Below, in pieces: positions 37,569-46,710 of a stretch of DNA of 64,000 nucleotides. The stretch lies in the NCBI RefSeq assembly GCF_000283655.1, contig NC_016624.1, positions 186,001-250,000 on the forward strand. Direction: 5' to 3'. The first letter of the stretch is position 1. The number at the start of each line of letters is the position of its first letter. Origin of the DNA: Azospirillum lipoferum 4B (GTDB lineage: Bacteria; Pseudomonadota; Alphaproteobacteria; Azospirillales; Azospirillaceae). The position numbers and the translations under genes are program-made. A model generated the notes under the pieces. It did not search any database and was not told the DNA's origin. It saw nothing but the letters and a program-made list of their open reading frames with translations.

Positions 37569-38264
37569 TCAGTCAACGACGGCCTGGAACATGTACCCCA
37601 TGCCGTGGACGGTGACGATTCGGATCGGGTCGGCGGGATCGGGTTCCACCACCCGGCGCAGGCGGCGGACCAGCCGGTCGATTGAGCGGTCGTAGGGCAC
37701 CGAGTCGCCGCGCAGCGTCAGGTCCAGCAGATCGTCGCGGCTCAGCACCCGCCCCGGATTCTCGACGAAGGCCGCCAGCAGTTCGAATTCGGCCGAGGTC
37801 AGCCGCGCATCCTCGCCGCCGGGGTCGCGCAGGCGGCGCTTGTCCAGATGCAGCTCCCATCCGTCGAACCGCTTCACCCGTCCGCCGGCCGGCCGCGTCG
37901 GCTTGGCGATGCGGCGCAGGAGGCTGCGGGTGCGGGCCAGGATCTCGCGCGGTTCGAAAGGCTTGGTGATGTAGTCGTCGGCGCCCAGCTCCAGCCCGAT
38001 CAGCCGGTCCATCCGGTCGGAGCGGCCGGTGATCAGGATGATGCCGATGTTGGAGGTGGCCCGCAGTTCCCGCGTCACCGCCAGCCCGTCCTTGCCGGGA
38101 AGCCGAATGTCCAGCAGCAGCAGGTCGATCCGCCCGCGCGCCAGCAGCGCCGACAGCTGATCGCCGTCGCGCGCCAGCATCACCCGATACCCCTCGCCTT
38201 CCAGATAGGCCTTCAGGGTCTCGCGGGTGATGGGATCGTCGTCGACCACCGCGATGGTGTTCAT
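37569..38264 (-). CDS. OmpR-family response regulator, TorR-like
   Basis: A 231-residue regulator. The receiver domain carries acidic D8-D10, phosphorylation site D52 (LLDIRLPG), T79 and K101 (ITKPFEP). The C-terminal winged helix (about 130-230) contains LTSAEFELLAAFVENPGRVL and RIVTVHGMGYMF. The closest known pattern is TorR/ArcA. GGGGGA precedes the ATG. No kinase is directly adjacent in operon, but a TorS-like hybrid kinase is encoded 1.6 kb away and is the natural candidate partner. Confidence 0.88.
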   Translation of the reverse strand: MNTIAVVDDDPITRETLKAYLEGEGYRVMLARDGDQLSALLARGRIDLLLLDIRLPGKDGLAVTRELRATSNIGIILITGRSDRMDRLIGLELGADDYITKPFEPREILARTRSLLRRIAKPTRPAGGRVKRFDGWELHLDKRRLRDPGGEDARLTSAEFELLAAFVENPGRVLSRDDLLDLTLRGDSVPYDRSIDRLVRRLRRVVEPDPADPIRIVTVHGMGYMFQAVVD

Positions 38265-38418
38265 TGTCCCCCGTGACGGAGTCCGATGGCCCGCGGATTG
38301 TCTGCCGGCCCCTCATACCGAAGCTATCGGTTCCGCCAACCGGATACAAGGTGGAGCACACCGAGCCTCATCGGCCGTTTCGCCTGATTGTGCGGCCTGC
38401 CAAGAGTCGGCGGATGGT

Positions 38419-38479
38419 GACAATCGCGCCGAACTTGCCAGATTGAGGGGACAATGCCACATTTGTCCTCATGACAAAT
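38419..38479. promoter_or_regulatory. Array of GACAA half-sites overlapping the MocR start, candidate operator
   Basis: GACAA words occur at 38419-38423, 38450-38454 and 38473-38477, and the opposite orientation TTGTCC at 38463-38468. Two inverted repeats overlap: GGACAA-N8-TTGTCC (38449-38468) and the perfect ATTTGTC-N5-GACAAAT (38461-38479), which spans the ATG at 38471. A further TTGTCC (38265-38270) lies in the ribosome site of the divergent regulator gene. A -35-like TTGCCA (38435-38440) and a -10-like CACATT (38458-38463) would start transcription near the ATG itself. MocR proteins commonly autoregulate; binding here is inferred. Confidence 0.55.
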
Positions 38480-39892
38480 TGGACCCCGAACCTGGAGGGC
38501 CGCGCCGGCCCGCTCTATCGCGTCATCGCCGACGCCCTGGCCGACGACATCGCCGAGGGCGCGCTGGCGGTCGGCACCCGCCTGCCCACCCACCGCGACC
38601 TCGCCTTCCGTCTCGGCGTGACGGTGGGCACGGTGACGCGCGCCTATACGGAAGCGGAAAAGCGCGGCCTGATCGGCGGCGAGGTGGGGCGCGGAACCTT
38701 CGTGCAGGGCCAGCGTCCGCCGGCGACACCGCTGCCGCTCGGATGGCCGCCGGCCGGAGAAACATCCGCCGGGGAGACGGGCTCCGGCTCCGCCATCGTC
38801 AACATGACGACGGTCCATCCCGAACATGCAGTCGCGGTGCAGGCCTTCGGCCAGACGCTTGTCGCCATCGGCACCTCCGGCCGGGCGGCAGCGCTGATCG
38901 GATACGGCCCGCATGCCGGTCTGCCCGACCACCGCACCGCCGCCGCCGCCTGGCTGGAACGACAGCACCGGGTGCAGGCGACGGCCGACTCGGTGCTGCT
39001 GACCACCGGTGCGCAGAACGCGCTGGCGGTGGCGCTGGCCGCCGTCGCCCGCCCCGGCGACGTTATCCTGGCGGAGCGGCTGACCAACATCGGCACCAAG
39101 GCGCTGGCGGCTACCCAGGGCTATCACCTGGAAGGGGTCGCCATCGACGAGCATGGGCTGGTGCCCGACGCCTTCGACAGCGCCTGTCGCCGGCTGGGAC
39201 CGAAGGCGGTCTATCTGGTGCCGACCCTGCAGAATCCGACCGCGGTGGTGATGCCCGCCGCCCGCCGCCGCGAAATCGCCGAGATCGCCCGCCGCTATGG
39301 CGTGATCCTGATCGAGGACGACGTGTTCGGCTTCATGGTGCCGGACGCCCGGCCGATCCAGACCATCGCGCCCGACATCACGCTCTATGTGTCGAGCGTG
39401 TCCAAGAGCCTTGCCGCCGGGCTGCGGCTGGGCTTCGTCGTCGCGCCGGCGGAGCTGCGATCCCGCGTCGAGACCGCGATCCGCGCCCTGCAATATTCCG
39501 CCCCCGCCCTGCCGGCGGAGGTGGTGGCGCGCTGGATTCAGGACGGCACCGCCGACCGCATCGTCGCCACCCAGCGGGAGGAGGATCTGGCCCGCCAGCG
39601 GCTTGCCCGCTCCATCCTGCCGGCCGGCACCGTCTATGGCAGTTCGGCGGCACAGCATCTGTGGCTGGTCCTGCCCGAGCCCTGGCGGCGCGAGGATTTC
39701 ATCGGCGAGGCCCGGCGCCGCGGTGTGATCGTCACCGGCGCCGATGCTTTCGCCGTCGGTCGCGCCAGCGCCCCCCATGCGGTGCGGGTGGGCTTGTGCA
39801 TGCCCCGCAGCCGCGACGAGGCCGCCCGCGGCCTGCGCGCGCTGGCCGACGCGCTGGACGCACCGGCGGCGGCGATGCTGTCGATCGTGTAG
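38471..39892 (+). CDS. MocR-type regulator (GntR winged helix plus aminotransferase domain)
   Basis: A 473-residue transcription factor. The GntR-type DNA-binding domain (about 14-80) contains GTRLPTHRDLAFRLGVTVGT; after a linker, residues 115-470 are a fold-type I aminotransferase with the PLP lysine K312 (SVSKSLAAG), N255 and D283. Such proteins sense PLP, amino acids or related effectors. No ribosome site precedes the ATG, which fits a leaderless transcript. It is divergent from the TorR-like gene and convergent with the hybrid kinase. Confidence 0.9.
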   Translation: MTNWTPNLEGRAGPLYRVIADALADDIAEGALAVGTRLPTHRDLAFRLGVTVGTVTRAYTEAEKRGLIGGEVGRGTFVQGQRPPATPLPLGWPPAGETSAGETGSGSAIVNMTTVHPEHAVAVQAFGQTLVAIGTSGRAAALIGYGPHAGLPDHRTAAAAWLERQHRVQATADSVLLTTGAQNALAVALAAVARPGDVILAERLTNIGTKALAATQGYHLEGVAIDEHGLVPDAFDSACRRLGPKAVYLVPTLQNPTAVVMPAARRREIAEIARRYGVILIEDDVFGFMVPDARPIQTIAPDITLYVSSVSKSLAAGLRLGFVVAPAELRSRVETAIRALQYSAPALPAEVVARWIQDGTADRIVATQREEDLARQRLARSILPAGTVYGSSAAQHLWLVLPEPWRREDFIGEARRRGVIVTGADAFAVGRASAPHAVRVGLCMPRSRDEAARGLRALADALDAPAAAMLSIV

Positions 39893-39899
39893 GGACGCC

Positions 39900-42800
39900 T
39901 TACGCCCCCTGCAGCATTCCCTGCACCGCGTCCATCGCGGCGAGCCCGCGGCTGAACACCGATTCCGCCGTCGCGGCAAGCTCCTGGGCCTCGACGCGGC
40001 GGCCTTCGCGCATGCCGTCTTCCACCGCGCGCATCAGCCCGACGAAGCGGGTCAGGCCGAAATGGCTGGCGGCGCCGGCCAGACGGTGGGCGATGTCCTC
40101 GATCTCGTCGTCGGGAGTCTCGGCGGCGGTTAGGCGGGGCAGCCCTTCCTGCGCGGAGTCCAGCAGCAACCCGCGGATGGTGGCGAAGCGCGCCGGGCCG
40201 AGGGACCGGATATAACGCTCCAGGATCTCGTCGCTCACATCCTCCTCCACGACCAGCGGACGGGCGGGGTTCGCGACCGCCGCCCGGTCGCAGCCGGGGT
40301 CCTCGCCATCGCCGGCGCCCTCCCCGCGCGAAGCGACGGCGTTGGACAGCAGGTGCATCAGCCGCTCCGGGAAGATCGGCTTTTCGATCACCGCGTCGAT
40401 GCCGGCGTCGAGATAGCGGGCGCGGTCGGCGGCGAAGACGTTGGCGGTCACCGCGACGATCGGCACCGCCGCCCGGTCGGCATCCGGGAAGGCGCGGATG
40501 CGGCGCGCCACCTCCGGCCCGTCGATGTCGGGCAGGCGGATGTCCAGAAGCACGGCGTCGTAACGCCGCCGGCCCGCCAGTTCCAGCGCCTTCTCTCCCG
40601 TTTCGGCGACGGTGATGCGATGGCCGGCATCGGACAGCAGGCCCAGCGCCACCTCGCGGTTGATCGCGTCGTCCTCCACCAGCAGCAGGGCCAGCGACCG
40701 CACCCGGCTGATCGGCAGGAGCCGACCGGGCCGCTGCTCCGGCAGGGCGCTTTCCTCCACCCGCTGCAGGGGAATGGTGACGGTGAAGACGCTACCCAGC
40801 CCGACCGCGCTGTCGACCCGGATGCTGCCCTGCATGGCGTCCAGCAGGTGCCGCACGATGGCGAGCCCCAGCCCGCTGCCGCCGAAGCGCCGGGCGATGG
40901 TGGGATCGGCCTGTTCCAGCTTCTCGAAGATGGCGGCGCGGCGTTCCGGCGGCACGCCGATGCCGGTGTCGCGCACTGCCAGACGCAGCATCTCTCCGGA
41001 ACCGGAACGTTCCGGCCCCGGTTCGATATCGACGCGCAACTCCACCCCGCCGCGTTCCGTGAACTTCACCGCGTTGCCGACGAGGTTCACCAGGATCTGG
41101 CGCAGCCGCTGCCGGTCGATCACCACAAGTTCCGGCACCTCCGGCGCGATGTCGAGGTCGAGGTCGATCCCCTTCTCGTTCGCCAGTCCTTCCACTGTCG
41201 CAACGACCTCTTCCAGCACCGGCAGCAGCGCGCAGGGAGCGGGGTCGAGGTCGAGCTTGCCGTCCTCGATCTTGCGCAGGTCGAGGATGTCGTTGACCTG
41301 ATCGAGCAGCCCATGGCCGCAACGCATGATCGACATGGCATAGCGCCGCTCGCCCGCATGCAGCTGCCCGGTCAACAGCAGCCTGCACAGGCCGAGGATG
41401 CCGTTCAGCGGCGTGCGCATCTCGTGGCTGACGGTGGCGAGGAATTCGGTCTTGGCGGCGTCGGCGCGTTCCGCCCGCTCCTTGGCCTGCCGCAGTTCCT
41501 CCCGCGCCCGGCGCGAGGCGGTGATGTCGTTGGCGACGCAGATGATTCGGCAGCGGCCGTCGCCCGACCATTCGAAGGGATGGCGCTGCAGGGCGAAGAC
41601 CGCACTCTCGCCGTTGCGGGCCAGCACCAGCTCCTCCACGCCCAACGACCGCATGGAGCCGGGAACGCCGCCGGCCAGCGCCCGCCCGGTCTCGTGCCCC
41701 AGCACCGCGGTCAGGGTACGGTCCTCGATGTCGGCGCGGCGGGTGCCGAAGCAATCCTCCGCCGCCCGGTTCCACAGCACGACCCGGCCGGTATCGCCCT
41801 CCAGCACATAGAGCACGCTCGGCACATTGTCGATCACGGCGTCCAGGAAGGCCTGGGTCCGGCGCAGCAACTCCTCCGCCTCGCGGCGGCGGGTGATGTC
41901 GACCACCGAACTCAGCAGCACCTCCTCCCCCTGGAACTCGAAGGCGATGCCGGACAGCAGGCCCCACAGCCGGCGGCCGGTGCGGGTCACCAGCTCCGTT
42001 TCGACATCGAGCGCCAGACCGCTGGCGAAGACGTCGCGGACGAACTCCTCGCGCACCGCCGGGACGTACCAGACGGAGGCGGCCGGCCGGCCCAGCAACT
42101 CGCCGGCATCGGCGACCTCGAACAGGTCGGCGGCGCGGCGGTTAACGAAGCGGATCTGGCCGTCGGCGCGGCCGGAGATCACCAGCGGGACCGGTGCCGC
42201 CTCCAGCACCGTGCGCAGCCATTGCTCGTTGCGGCGCAGCGCCTCGCTCTTGTCCTCGGTCTCCTGGATGTAGAAGCGCAGCGCGCGGGCCAGTTCGCCG
42301 ATCTCGTCGGCACCGGTCGCCGGCACCTCCGCCCTGCCGCCCCCGGTGCGGTCGCGGATCGCCTCGCTGACCGCCCACAGCCGGGCCAGCACCTTGCGCC
42401 GGACATACAGCACCGACAGCACCATCCCCAGCACCACCACCCCGACCGAGGCGAAGAACAGGCGGGTGTAGGTGGTGGACACCTCGATCACCTGCTGGCG
42501 GCTTTCCTCCGCCGCCTTGGTCTGCTCGACGAAGATGCCGGTGTTGAGGCCGGTGTTGACCAGCGAAACCTGATTGGCGCGGTCGACCAGCCCGTTCAGC
42601 GCCTCCGACGCCTGCAATTCCGCCTGCCGCTGGCGGAAGACGGAACGGTCGCCCTCCACCACCGCGCGCATGCCCTCGGCCAGCCGGGTCAGCCGGTCCG
42701 ATACCCCGTCCGCAAGCCCTTGCGGCACCGAAGAGGCAAGGCTCTCCACCTGCGCCGCCGCGCCGTCGGCCAGCCGGGCCAGGGCGAAGCTGTTCTCCGC

Positions 42801-43418
42801 CTGATGGACCGAGGCGATCAGGAACAACAGCCGCTCGGCCATCGCCAGCCAGCGCTGCACGCCCACATCCTCGACCCCGCGCAGTCCCGGTTCCGCCAGG
42901 GCGTCGGCCATCCGCCGCACGTCGCGGGTCCGGTCGGCCAAGGCGCGGCGGGCAGCGACGCGGGCGGTCACGCCGCGGTCGATGGCGTCGCGCAGCCGCA
43001 GGATCTCGTCGCGCTGCTGCTTCAGCCCGGCGATCCGCCTTGCCTGTCGGGCGTCGGACGATTCCATCTCCGCCAGCAGCCGGTCATAGCCGTCCAGCTG
43101 GTCGGCCAGCCCCTGCTTGATCGTTTCGCGACCAAAATTATCGTCTGACAGGGCCAGTTGTTCCAGGGTCCGCATGATCCGCTGATGCTGGCGCTCCAGC
43201 TTGGCGGAGGCGACGACGGCGGGAAACTGCTCCGAGGTCACCTTGGTGATGCCGGCATGCAGGCCGTCGAAGGCGATGTAGGCGCCAAGCCCGATCAGGA
43301 AGGCAACCAGACCGTTGAAGGCGAGCGCGCCGAACAGACGCGTGCCGACGCCGATCCTCACCACCCCCGCCTTGCCGGCTTCGGACCTGCCGGCCTCCGC
43401 CCTGCTGCCGCCTGTCAT
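39900..43418 (-). CDS. TorS-like hybrid histidine kinase with receiver and HPt domains
   Basis: A 1172-residue membrane kinase. Membrane segments at about 30-50 and 320-340 enclose a helical periplasmic domain of about 270 residues of the TorS type. Then come HAMP (about 342-395), two PAS domains (about 395-515 and 520-640), the dimerisation helix with H665 (SHEMRTPLNG), the ATPase (about 770-885), a receiver with D959 and K1013, and an HPt domain with H1111 (AHRLAGAASHFG). The complete phosphorelay ends in HPt, so an external regulator is needed; the TorR-like protein at 37569 is the likely output. The ATG at 43418 is chosen; the 250-codon upstream extension is antisense to the binding-protein gene. 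Confidence 0.9.
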   Translation of the reverse strand: MTGGSRAEAGRSEAGKAGVVRIGVGTRLFGALAFNGLVAFLIGLGAYIAFDGLHAGITKVTSEQFPAVVASAKLERQHQRIMRTLEQLALSDDNFGRETIKQGLADQLDGYDRLLAEMESSDARQARRIAGLKQQRDEILRLRDAIDRGVTARVAARRALADRTRDVRRMADALAEPGLRGVEDVGVQRWLAMAERLLFLIASVHQAENSFALARLADGAAAQVESLASSVPQGLADGVSDRLTRLAEGMRAVVEGDRSVFRQRQAELQASEALNGLVDRANQVSLVNTGLNTGIFVEQTKAAEESRQQVIEVSTTYTRLFFASVGVVVLGMVLSVLYVRRKVLARLWAVSEAIRDRTGGGRAEVPATGADEIGELARALRFYIQETEDKSEALRRNEQWLRTVLEAAPVPLVISGRADGQIRFVNRRAADLFEVADAGELLGRPAASVWYVPAVREEFVRDVFASGLALDVETELVTRTGRRLWGLLSGIAFEFQGEEVLLSSVVDITRRREAEELLRRTQAFLDAVIDNVPSVLYVLEGDTGRVVLWNRAAEDCFGTRRADIEDRTLTAVLGHETGRALAGGVPGSMRSLGVEELVLARNGESAVFALQRHPFEWSGDGRCRIICVANDITASRRAREELRQAKERAERADAAKTEFLATVSHEMRTPLNGILGLCRLLLTGQLHAGERRYAMSIMRCGHGLLDQVNDILDLRKIEDGKLDLDPAPCALLPVLEEVVATVEGLANEKGIDLDLDIAPEVPELVVIDRQRLRQILVNLVGNAVKFTERGGVELRVDIEPGPERSGSGEMLRLAVRDTGIGVPPERRAAIFEKLEQADPTIARRFGGSGLGLAIVRHLLDAMQGSIRVDSAVGLGSVFTVTIPLQRVEESALPEQRPGRLLPISRVRSLALLLVEDDAINREVALGLLSDAGHRITVAETGEKALELAGRRRYDAVLLDIRLPDIDGPEVARRIRAFPDADRAAVPIVAVTANVFAADRARYLDAGIDAVIEKPIFPERLMHLLSNAVASRGEGAGDGEDPGCDRAAVANPARPLVVEEDVSDEILERYIRSLGPARFATIRGLLLDSAQEGLPRLTAAETPDDEIEDIAHRLAGAASHFGLTRFVGLMRAVEDGMREGRRVEAQELAATAESVFSRGLAAMDAVQGMLQGA

Positions 43419-43535
43419 TCCCAATCCCGCCCGTCCCGTCCAGACGCCCAGCCCCGACACCGACACCACCCCCAATCGTTTGCGCGGTGCCGTGGGCAGC
43501 GTATCATAGCGGCGCCGTAGGATAAGGGGAGAAGG

Positions 43536-44600
43536 ATGGGGCTGAAGCCTGTTGCCGCCGCGCTGGGACTGATTCTGGCGCTCGTCCCGGCGGGCGGCGG
43601 AACCGCCGCGGCGCAGCCCGGCGTGCAGCCCGTGCCGAACGGCGACCGCCCGGTCCTGGCGGAGATCGAGCGGCGGGGGGTGGTTCGCTGCGGCGTGTCC
43701 TTCAATCCCGGCTTCGCCGCCAACGACGACAACGGGCGGCCGGTCGGCTTCATGGTCGATCTGTGCCGGGCGCTGGCCGCCGCCGTCCTGGGCAAGGCCG
43801 ACGCCGTGGAAATCCGCCGCCTGTCCAAGCCGCAGGAATTCGACGCCGTCGCCACCGGCGAGGTCGACGTGTCCTTCGCCCAGACCTCCTGGACGCTGAC
43901 CCGCGATGCGACCTACGCCGTCGATTTCGGCCCGCCGGTCTTCCACGATGTGCAGGGGATCGCCGCTTGGCTGCTGGCCGACGGCCGGTCGGCGTTGGAC
44001 GGAACGGAGCTGACGATCTGCGTGCCCGCCGGAACCACCACCCAGGCCGAGCTGGAGGCCCTGGTCGCCGTCGGAAAGCGGCCTTGGAAGCTGCGGAGCT
44101 TCCCCGGCTGGCCCGATGCGCTGGAGGCATTCCTCAGCCGCGACTGCGCGGCGCTCAGCGCCGACCGGGCTTTGCTGACCACCGCGCTGCATATGCTGGA
44201 GTCGCGGAAGGAGGCGTTGGAGATCGTCGACGCCCCTCTCCCGTCACGCGAGCCGCTGGCGCCGCTGACGCCGAACGCCGACCGCATGTGGATGGCGGCG
44301 GTGCGCTGGACCATCTATGCGCTGTTCCTGGCCGAGGATGCCGGCGTCACCGGCGCCAACGCCAATTTTCAGCGGATCACCGGCGGCAGCGAGGTGCGGC
44401 GCCTGCTGTCCGGCCTGCCGGAGGTCGCGGCAAAGGCGGGGCTGCGTCCGGACTGGGCCTATCAGGTCGTGATGCAGGTCGGGAATTACGGCGAGATCTT
44501 CGAACGCAACCTGGGCAGCCGGTCGCCATTCAAGCTGGACCGCGGACCGAACCGGCCCTGGACCCAGGGCGGCCTGCTGTACGCGCCAGTGTTCCAGTGA
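43536..44600 (+). CDS. AapJ-like family 3 substrate-binding protein
   Basis: A 354-residue exported protein; signal peptide to about A26 (AAALGLILALVPAGGG then TAAAQ). The mature domain starts LAEIERRGVVRCGVSFNPGF and contains GFMVDLCRALAAAVLG and ATGEVDVSFAQTSWTLTRD, the pattern of general L-amino-acid binding proteins of the Aap system; the ending RGPNRPWTQGGLLYAP also fits. AAGGGGAGAAGG precedes the ATG. There are no permease or ATPase genes. It is divergent from the TorS-like kinase with 117 bases between the starts, so it may act as ligand-presenting partner of that kinase. Confidence 0.88.
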   Translation: MGLKPVAAALGLILALVPAGGGTAAAQPGVQPVPNGDRPVLAEIERRGVVRCGVSFNPGFAANDDNGRPVGFMVDLCRALAAAVLGKADAVEIRRLSKPQEFDAVATGEVDVSFAQTSWTLTRDATYAVDFGPPVFHDVQGIAAWLLADGRSALDGTELTICVPAGTTTQAELEALVAVGKRPWKLRSFPGWPDALEAFLSRDCAALSADRALLTTALHMLESRKEALEIVDAPLPSREPLAPLTPNADRMWMAAVRWTIYALFLAEDAGVTGANANFQRITGGSEVRRLLSGLPEVAAKAGLRPDWAYQVVMQVGNYGEIFERNLGSRSPFKLDRGPNRPWTQGGLLYAPVFQ

Positions 44601-44699
44601 TGCTGTTCCGACAGGGGGCTTGAGGTCGGGATTGCGCCCCGGTGGAGGCATGGCTCCGATCCAAAAATATTATTTTGACCCAGTCCCGCAATGGCCGAT

Positions 44700-44721
44700 A
44701 CCCCCGACCATGGTCGGGGGT
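44700..44721. promoter_or_regulatory. Perfect 22-bp palindrome upstream of the MHS permease
   Basis: ACCCCCGACCA followed by its exact reverse complement, centred between 44710 and 44711. It is 138 bases before the permease start and 100 bases after the preceding stop codon. Size and perfection suggest a dimeric regulator site; it could also fold as a hairpin in RNA, but no T-run follows. Confidence 0.5.
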
Positions 44722-44858
44722 GACGCGGATAATTTGCTAGGCACACTATCGGTCAGAAACCAAGGCTCGGGCTCGGTCATCAGTTCATATGACCGGAATG
44801 CACTGGGCAGTCAAAACCAACCGTAATGCATGACTATTCACTTGGGAGGGTGAAGACC

Positions 44859-46574
44859 ATGGCCTATGCGGCTTCGTCGGACGATGCCGTCCGACCGATG
44901 ACGGGCGAGGAGAAGAAGGTGATCTTCGCGTCCTCGCTCGGGACCGTTTTCGAGTGGTACGACTTCTATCTCTACGGCTCGCTCAGCGCGGTCATCGCTG
45001 CGCAGTTCTTTTCCGGCGTCAACCCGACCGCCGCCTTCATCTTCGCGCTGATGGCCTTTGCCGCCGGCTTCGCCGTCCGGCCCTTCGGCGCCCTGGTCTT
45101 CGGCCGTCTCGGCGACATGATCGGCCGCAAATACACCTTCCTGGTCACCATCCTGATCATGGGCGTGTCGACCTTCATCGTCGGCATCCTGCCCAACTAC
45201 GCCTCCATCGGCATCGCCGCGCCGATCATCCTGATCATCCTGCGCCTGCTGCAGGGCCTGGCGCTGGGCGGCGAGTATGGCGGCGCCGCGACCTATGTGG
45301 CCGAACATGCGCCGCACGGCCGCCGCGGCAACTACACCTCCTGGATCCAGACCACCGCGACTCTCGGCCTGTTCCTGTCGCTGCTGGTCATCCTGGGCTG
45401 CCGCGTGTCGATGTCGCCCGAGGATTTCAACGCCTGGGGCTGGCGCATCCCGTTCCTGATCTCCATCGTGCTGCTCGGCATCTCGGTGTGGATCCGTCTG
45501 ATGCTGAACGAATCGCCCGCCTTCAAGAAGATGAAGGAGGAGGGCAAGCACTCCAAGGCGCCGCTGACCGAGTCCTTCGGTGAATGGAAGAACCTGAAGA
45601 TCGTGCTGCTCGCCCTGTTCGGCCTCGTCGCCGGCCAGGCGGTGGTGTGGTACACGGGCCAGTTCTACGCCCTGTTCTTCCTGACCCAGACGCTGAAGGT
45701 CGATGCCCAGGCGGCCAACCTGATGATCGCCGCGGCCCTGCTGATCGGCACGCCCTTCTTCGTGGTCTTCGGCACGCTGGCCGACAAGATCGGCCGCAAG
45801 CCGATCATCATGGCCGGTCTGCTGCTGGCCTGCCTGACCTACTTCCCGCTGTTCAAGGCCATCACCCACTATGCCAACCCGGCGCTGGAGGAAGCCATCG
45901 CGACCTCGCCGGTCGTCGTCGTCGCCGATCCGAACGAATGCTCGTTCCAGTTCAACCCGGTCGGCACCAGCCAGTTCACCAGTTCCTGCGACATCGCCAA
46001 GAGCGCACTGGTCCGGCGCGGCATCCCCTACACCAACGAAGCGGCCCCGGCCGGCACCGTCGCGTCGATCAAGGTCGGCAGCACGGTCATCCCCAGCTAC
46101 ACCGCGGCTCCGCAGGCCAGCACCACCGTATCGCTCAGCCACGGCCCGACCGCCTCGCATGCGCCGACCGACACCAAGGCCGCCGGCGCCGCCTTCGACA
46201 AGGGCCTGACCGACGCGCTGAAGACCGCCAACTATCCGCCGAAGGCCGATCCGGCCCGCATCGATACGGTGATGGTCATCGCCCTGCTGACCATCCTGGT
46301 CATCTATGTGACCATGGTCTACGGCCCGATCGCCGCGATGCTGGTGGAGATGTTCCCGACCCGCATCCGCTACACCTCGATGTCGCTGCCCTACCACATC
46401 GGCAACGGCTGGTTCGGCGGCTTCCTGCCGACCACCTCCTTCGCCATCGTGGCAGCCACCGGCGACATCTACTCCGGCCTCTGGTACCCGATCATCATCG
46501 CCGCCGCGACCCTGGTGATCGGCCTGCTGTTCGTCCGCGAAACAAAGGACGTGGACATCTACCAGCACGATTGA
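44859..46574 (+). CDS. MHS-family MFS permease with extra-long interior loop
   Basis: A 571-residue inner-membrane transporter of the metabolite:H+ symporter family (relatives KgtP, ProP, ShiA). The start FASSLGTVFEWYDFYLYGSL, the motif GRLGDMIGRKYTF and RLLQGLALGGEYGGAATYVA are diagnostic. Between the ninth and tenth segments there is an insert of about 110 residues (about 365-475) containing two cysteines (NECSFQF and SSCDIAK) and Ser/Thr/Ala-rich sequence. GGGAGGGTGAAGACC precedes the ATG at 44859. The gene lies directly before the CrbS-like kinase, so a carboxylate substrate is plausible but unproven. Confidence 0.88.
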   Translation: MAYAASSDDAVRPMTGEEKKVIFASSLGTVFEWYDFYLYGSLSAVIAAQFFSGVNPTAAFIFALMAFAAGFAVRPFGALVFGRLGDMIGRKYTFLVTILIMGVSTFIVGILPNYASIGIAAPIILIILRLLQGLALGGEYGGAATYVAEHAPHGRRGNYTSWIQTTATLGLFLSLLVILGCRVSMSPEDFNAWGWRIPFLISIVLLGISVWIRLMLNESPAFKKMKEEGKHSKAPLTESFGEWKNLKIVLLALFGLVAGQAVVWYTGQFYALFFLTQTLKVDAQAANLMIAAALLIGTPFFVVFGTLADKIGRKPIIMAGLLLACLTYFPLFKAITHYANPALEEAIATSPVVVVADPNECSFQFNPVGTSQFTSSCDIAKSALVRRGIPYTNEAAPAGTVASIKVGSTVIPSYTAAPQASTTVSLSHGPTASHAPTDTKAAGAAFDKGLTDALKTANYPPKADPARIDTVMVIALLTILVIYVTMVYGPIAAMLVEMFPTRIRYTSMSLPYHIGNGWFGGFLPTTSFAIVAATGDIYSGLWYPIIIAAATLVIGLLFVRETKDVDIYQHD

Positions 46575-46614
46575 GCAAGGACGCAACCCGGCTGATCGAC
46601 GGGCGGCGGAACGG

Positions 46615-46645
46615 ACGGGCGGAGGGTTTCCCTCCGCCCGTTTGC
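46615..46645 (+). terminator. Strong terminator after the MHS permease gene
   Basis: ACGGGCGGAGGG (46615-46626) and CCCTCCGCCCGT (46630-46641) form a perfect 12-bp stem with a TTT loop, followed by TTGCGCAATTTTG. It separates the permease from the kinase gene starting 66 bases later. Confidence 0.75.
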
Positions 46646-46710
46646 GCAATTTTGTGATAGCCTCCACCGCCATAGGGAGAAGAAGTCCAAAACGGGATGC
46701 GAAAAGCCCC

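Noticed and set aside
43419-44192. N-terminal extension of the TorS-like kinase
   Set aside because: It runs antisense through the binding-protein gene and would bury the kinase's first membrane segment behind about 250 unconserved residues.
44641-44826. Small ORF (68 codons) in front of the MHS permease
   Set aside because: It spans the palindrome and promoter-like AT-rich sequence, and the predicted peptide has no recognisable character or ribosome site.
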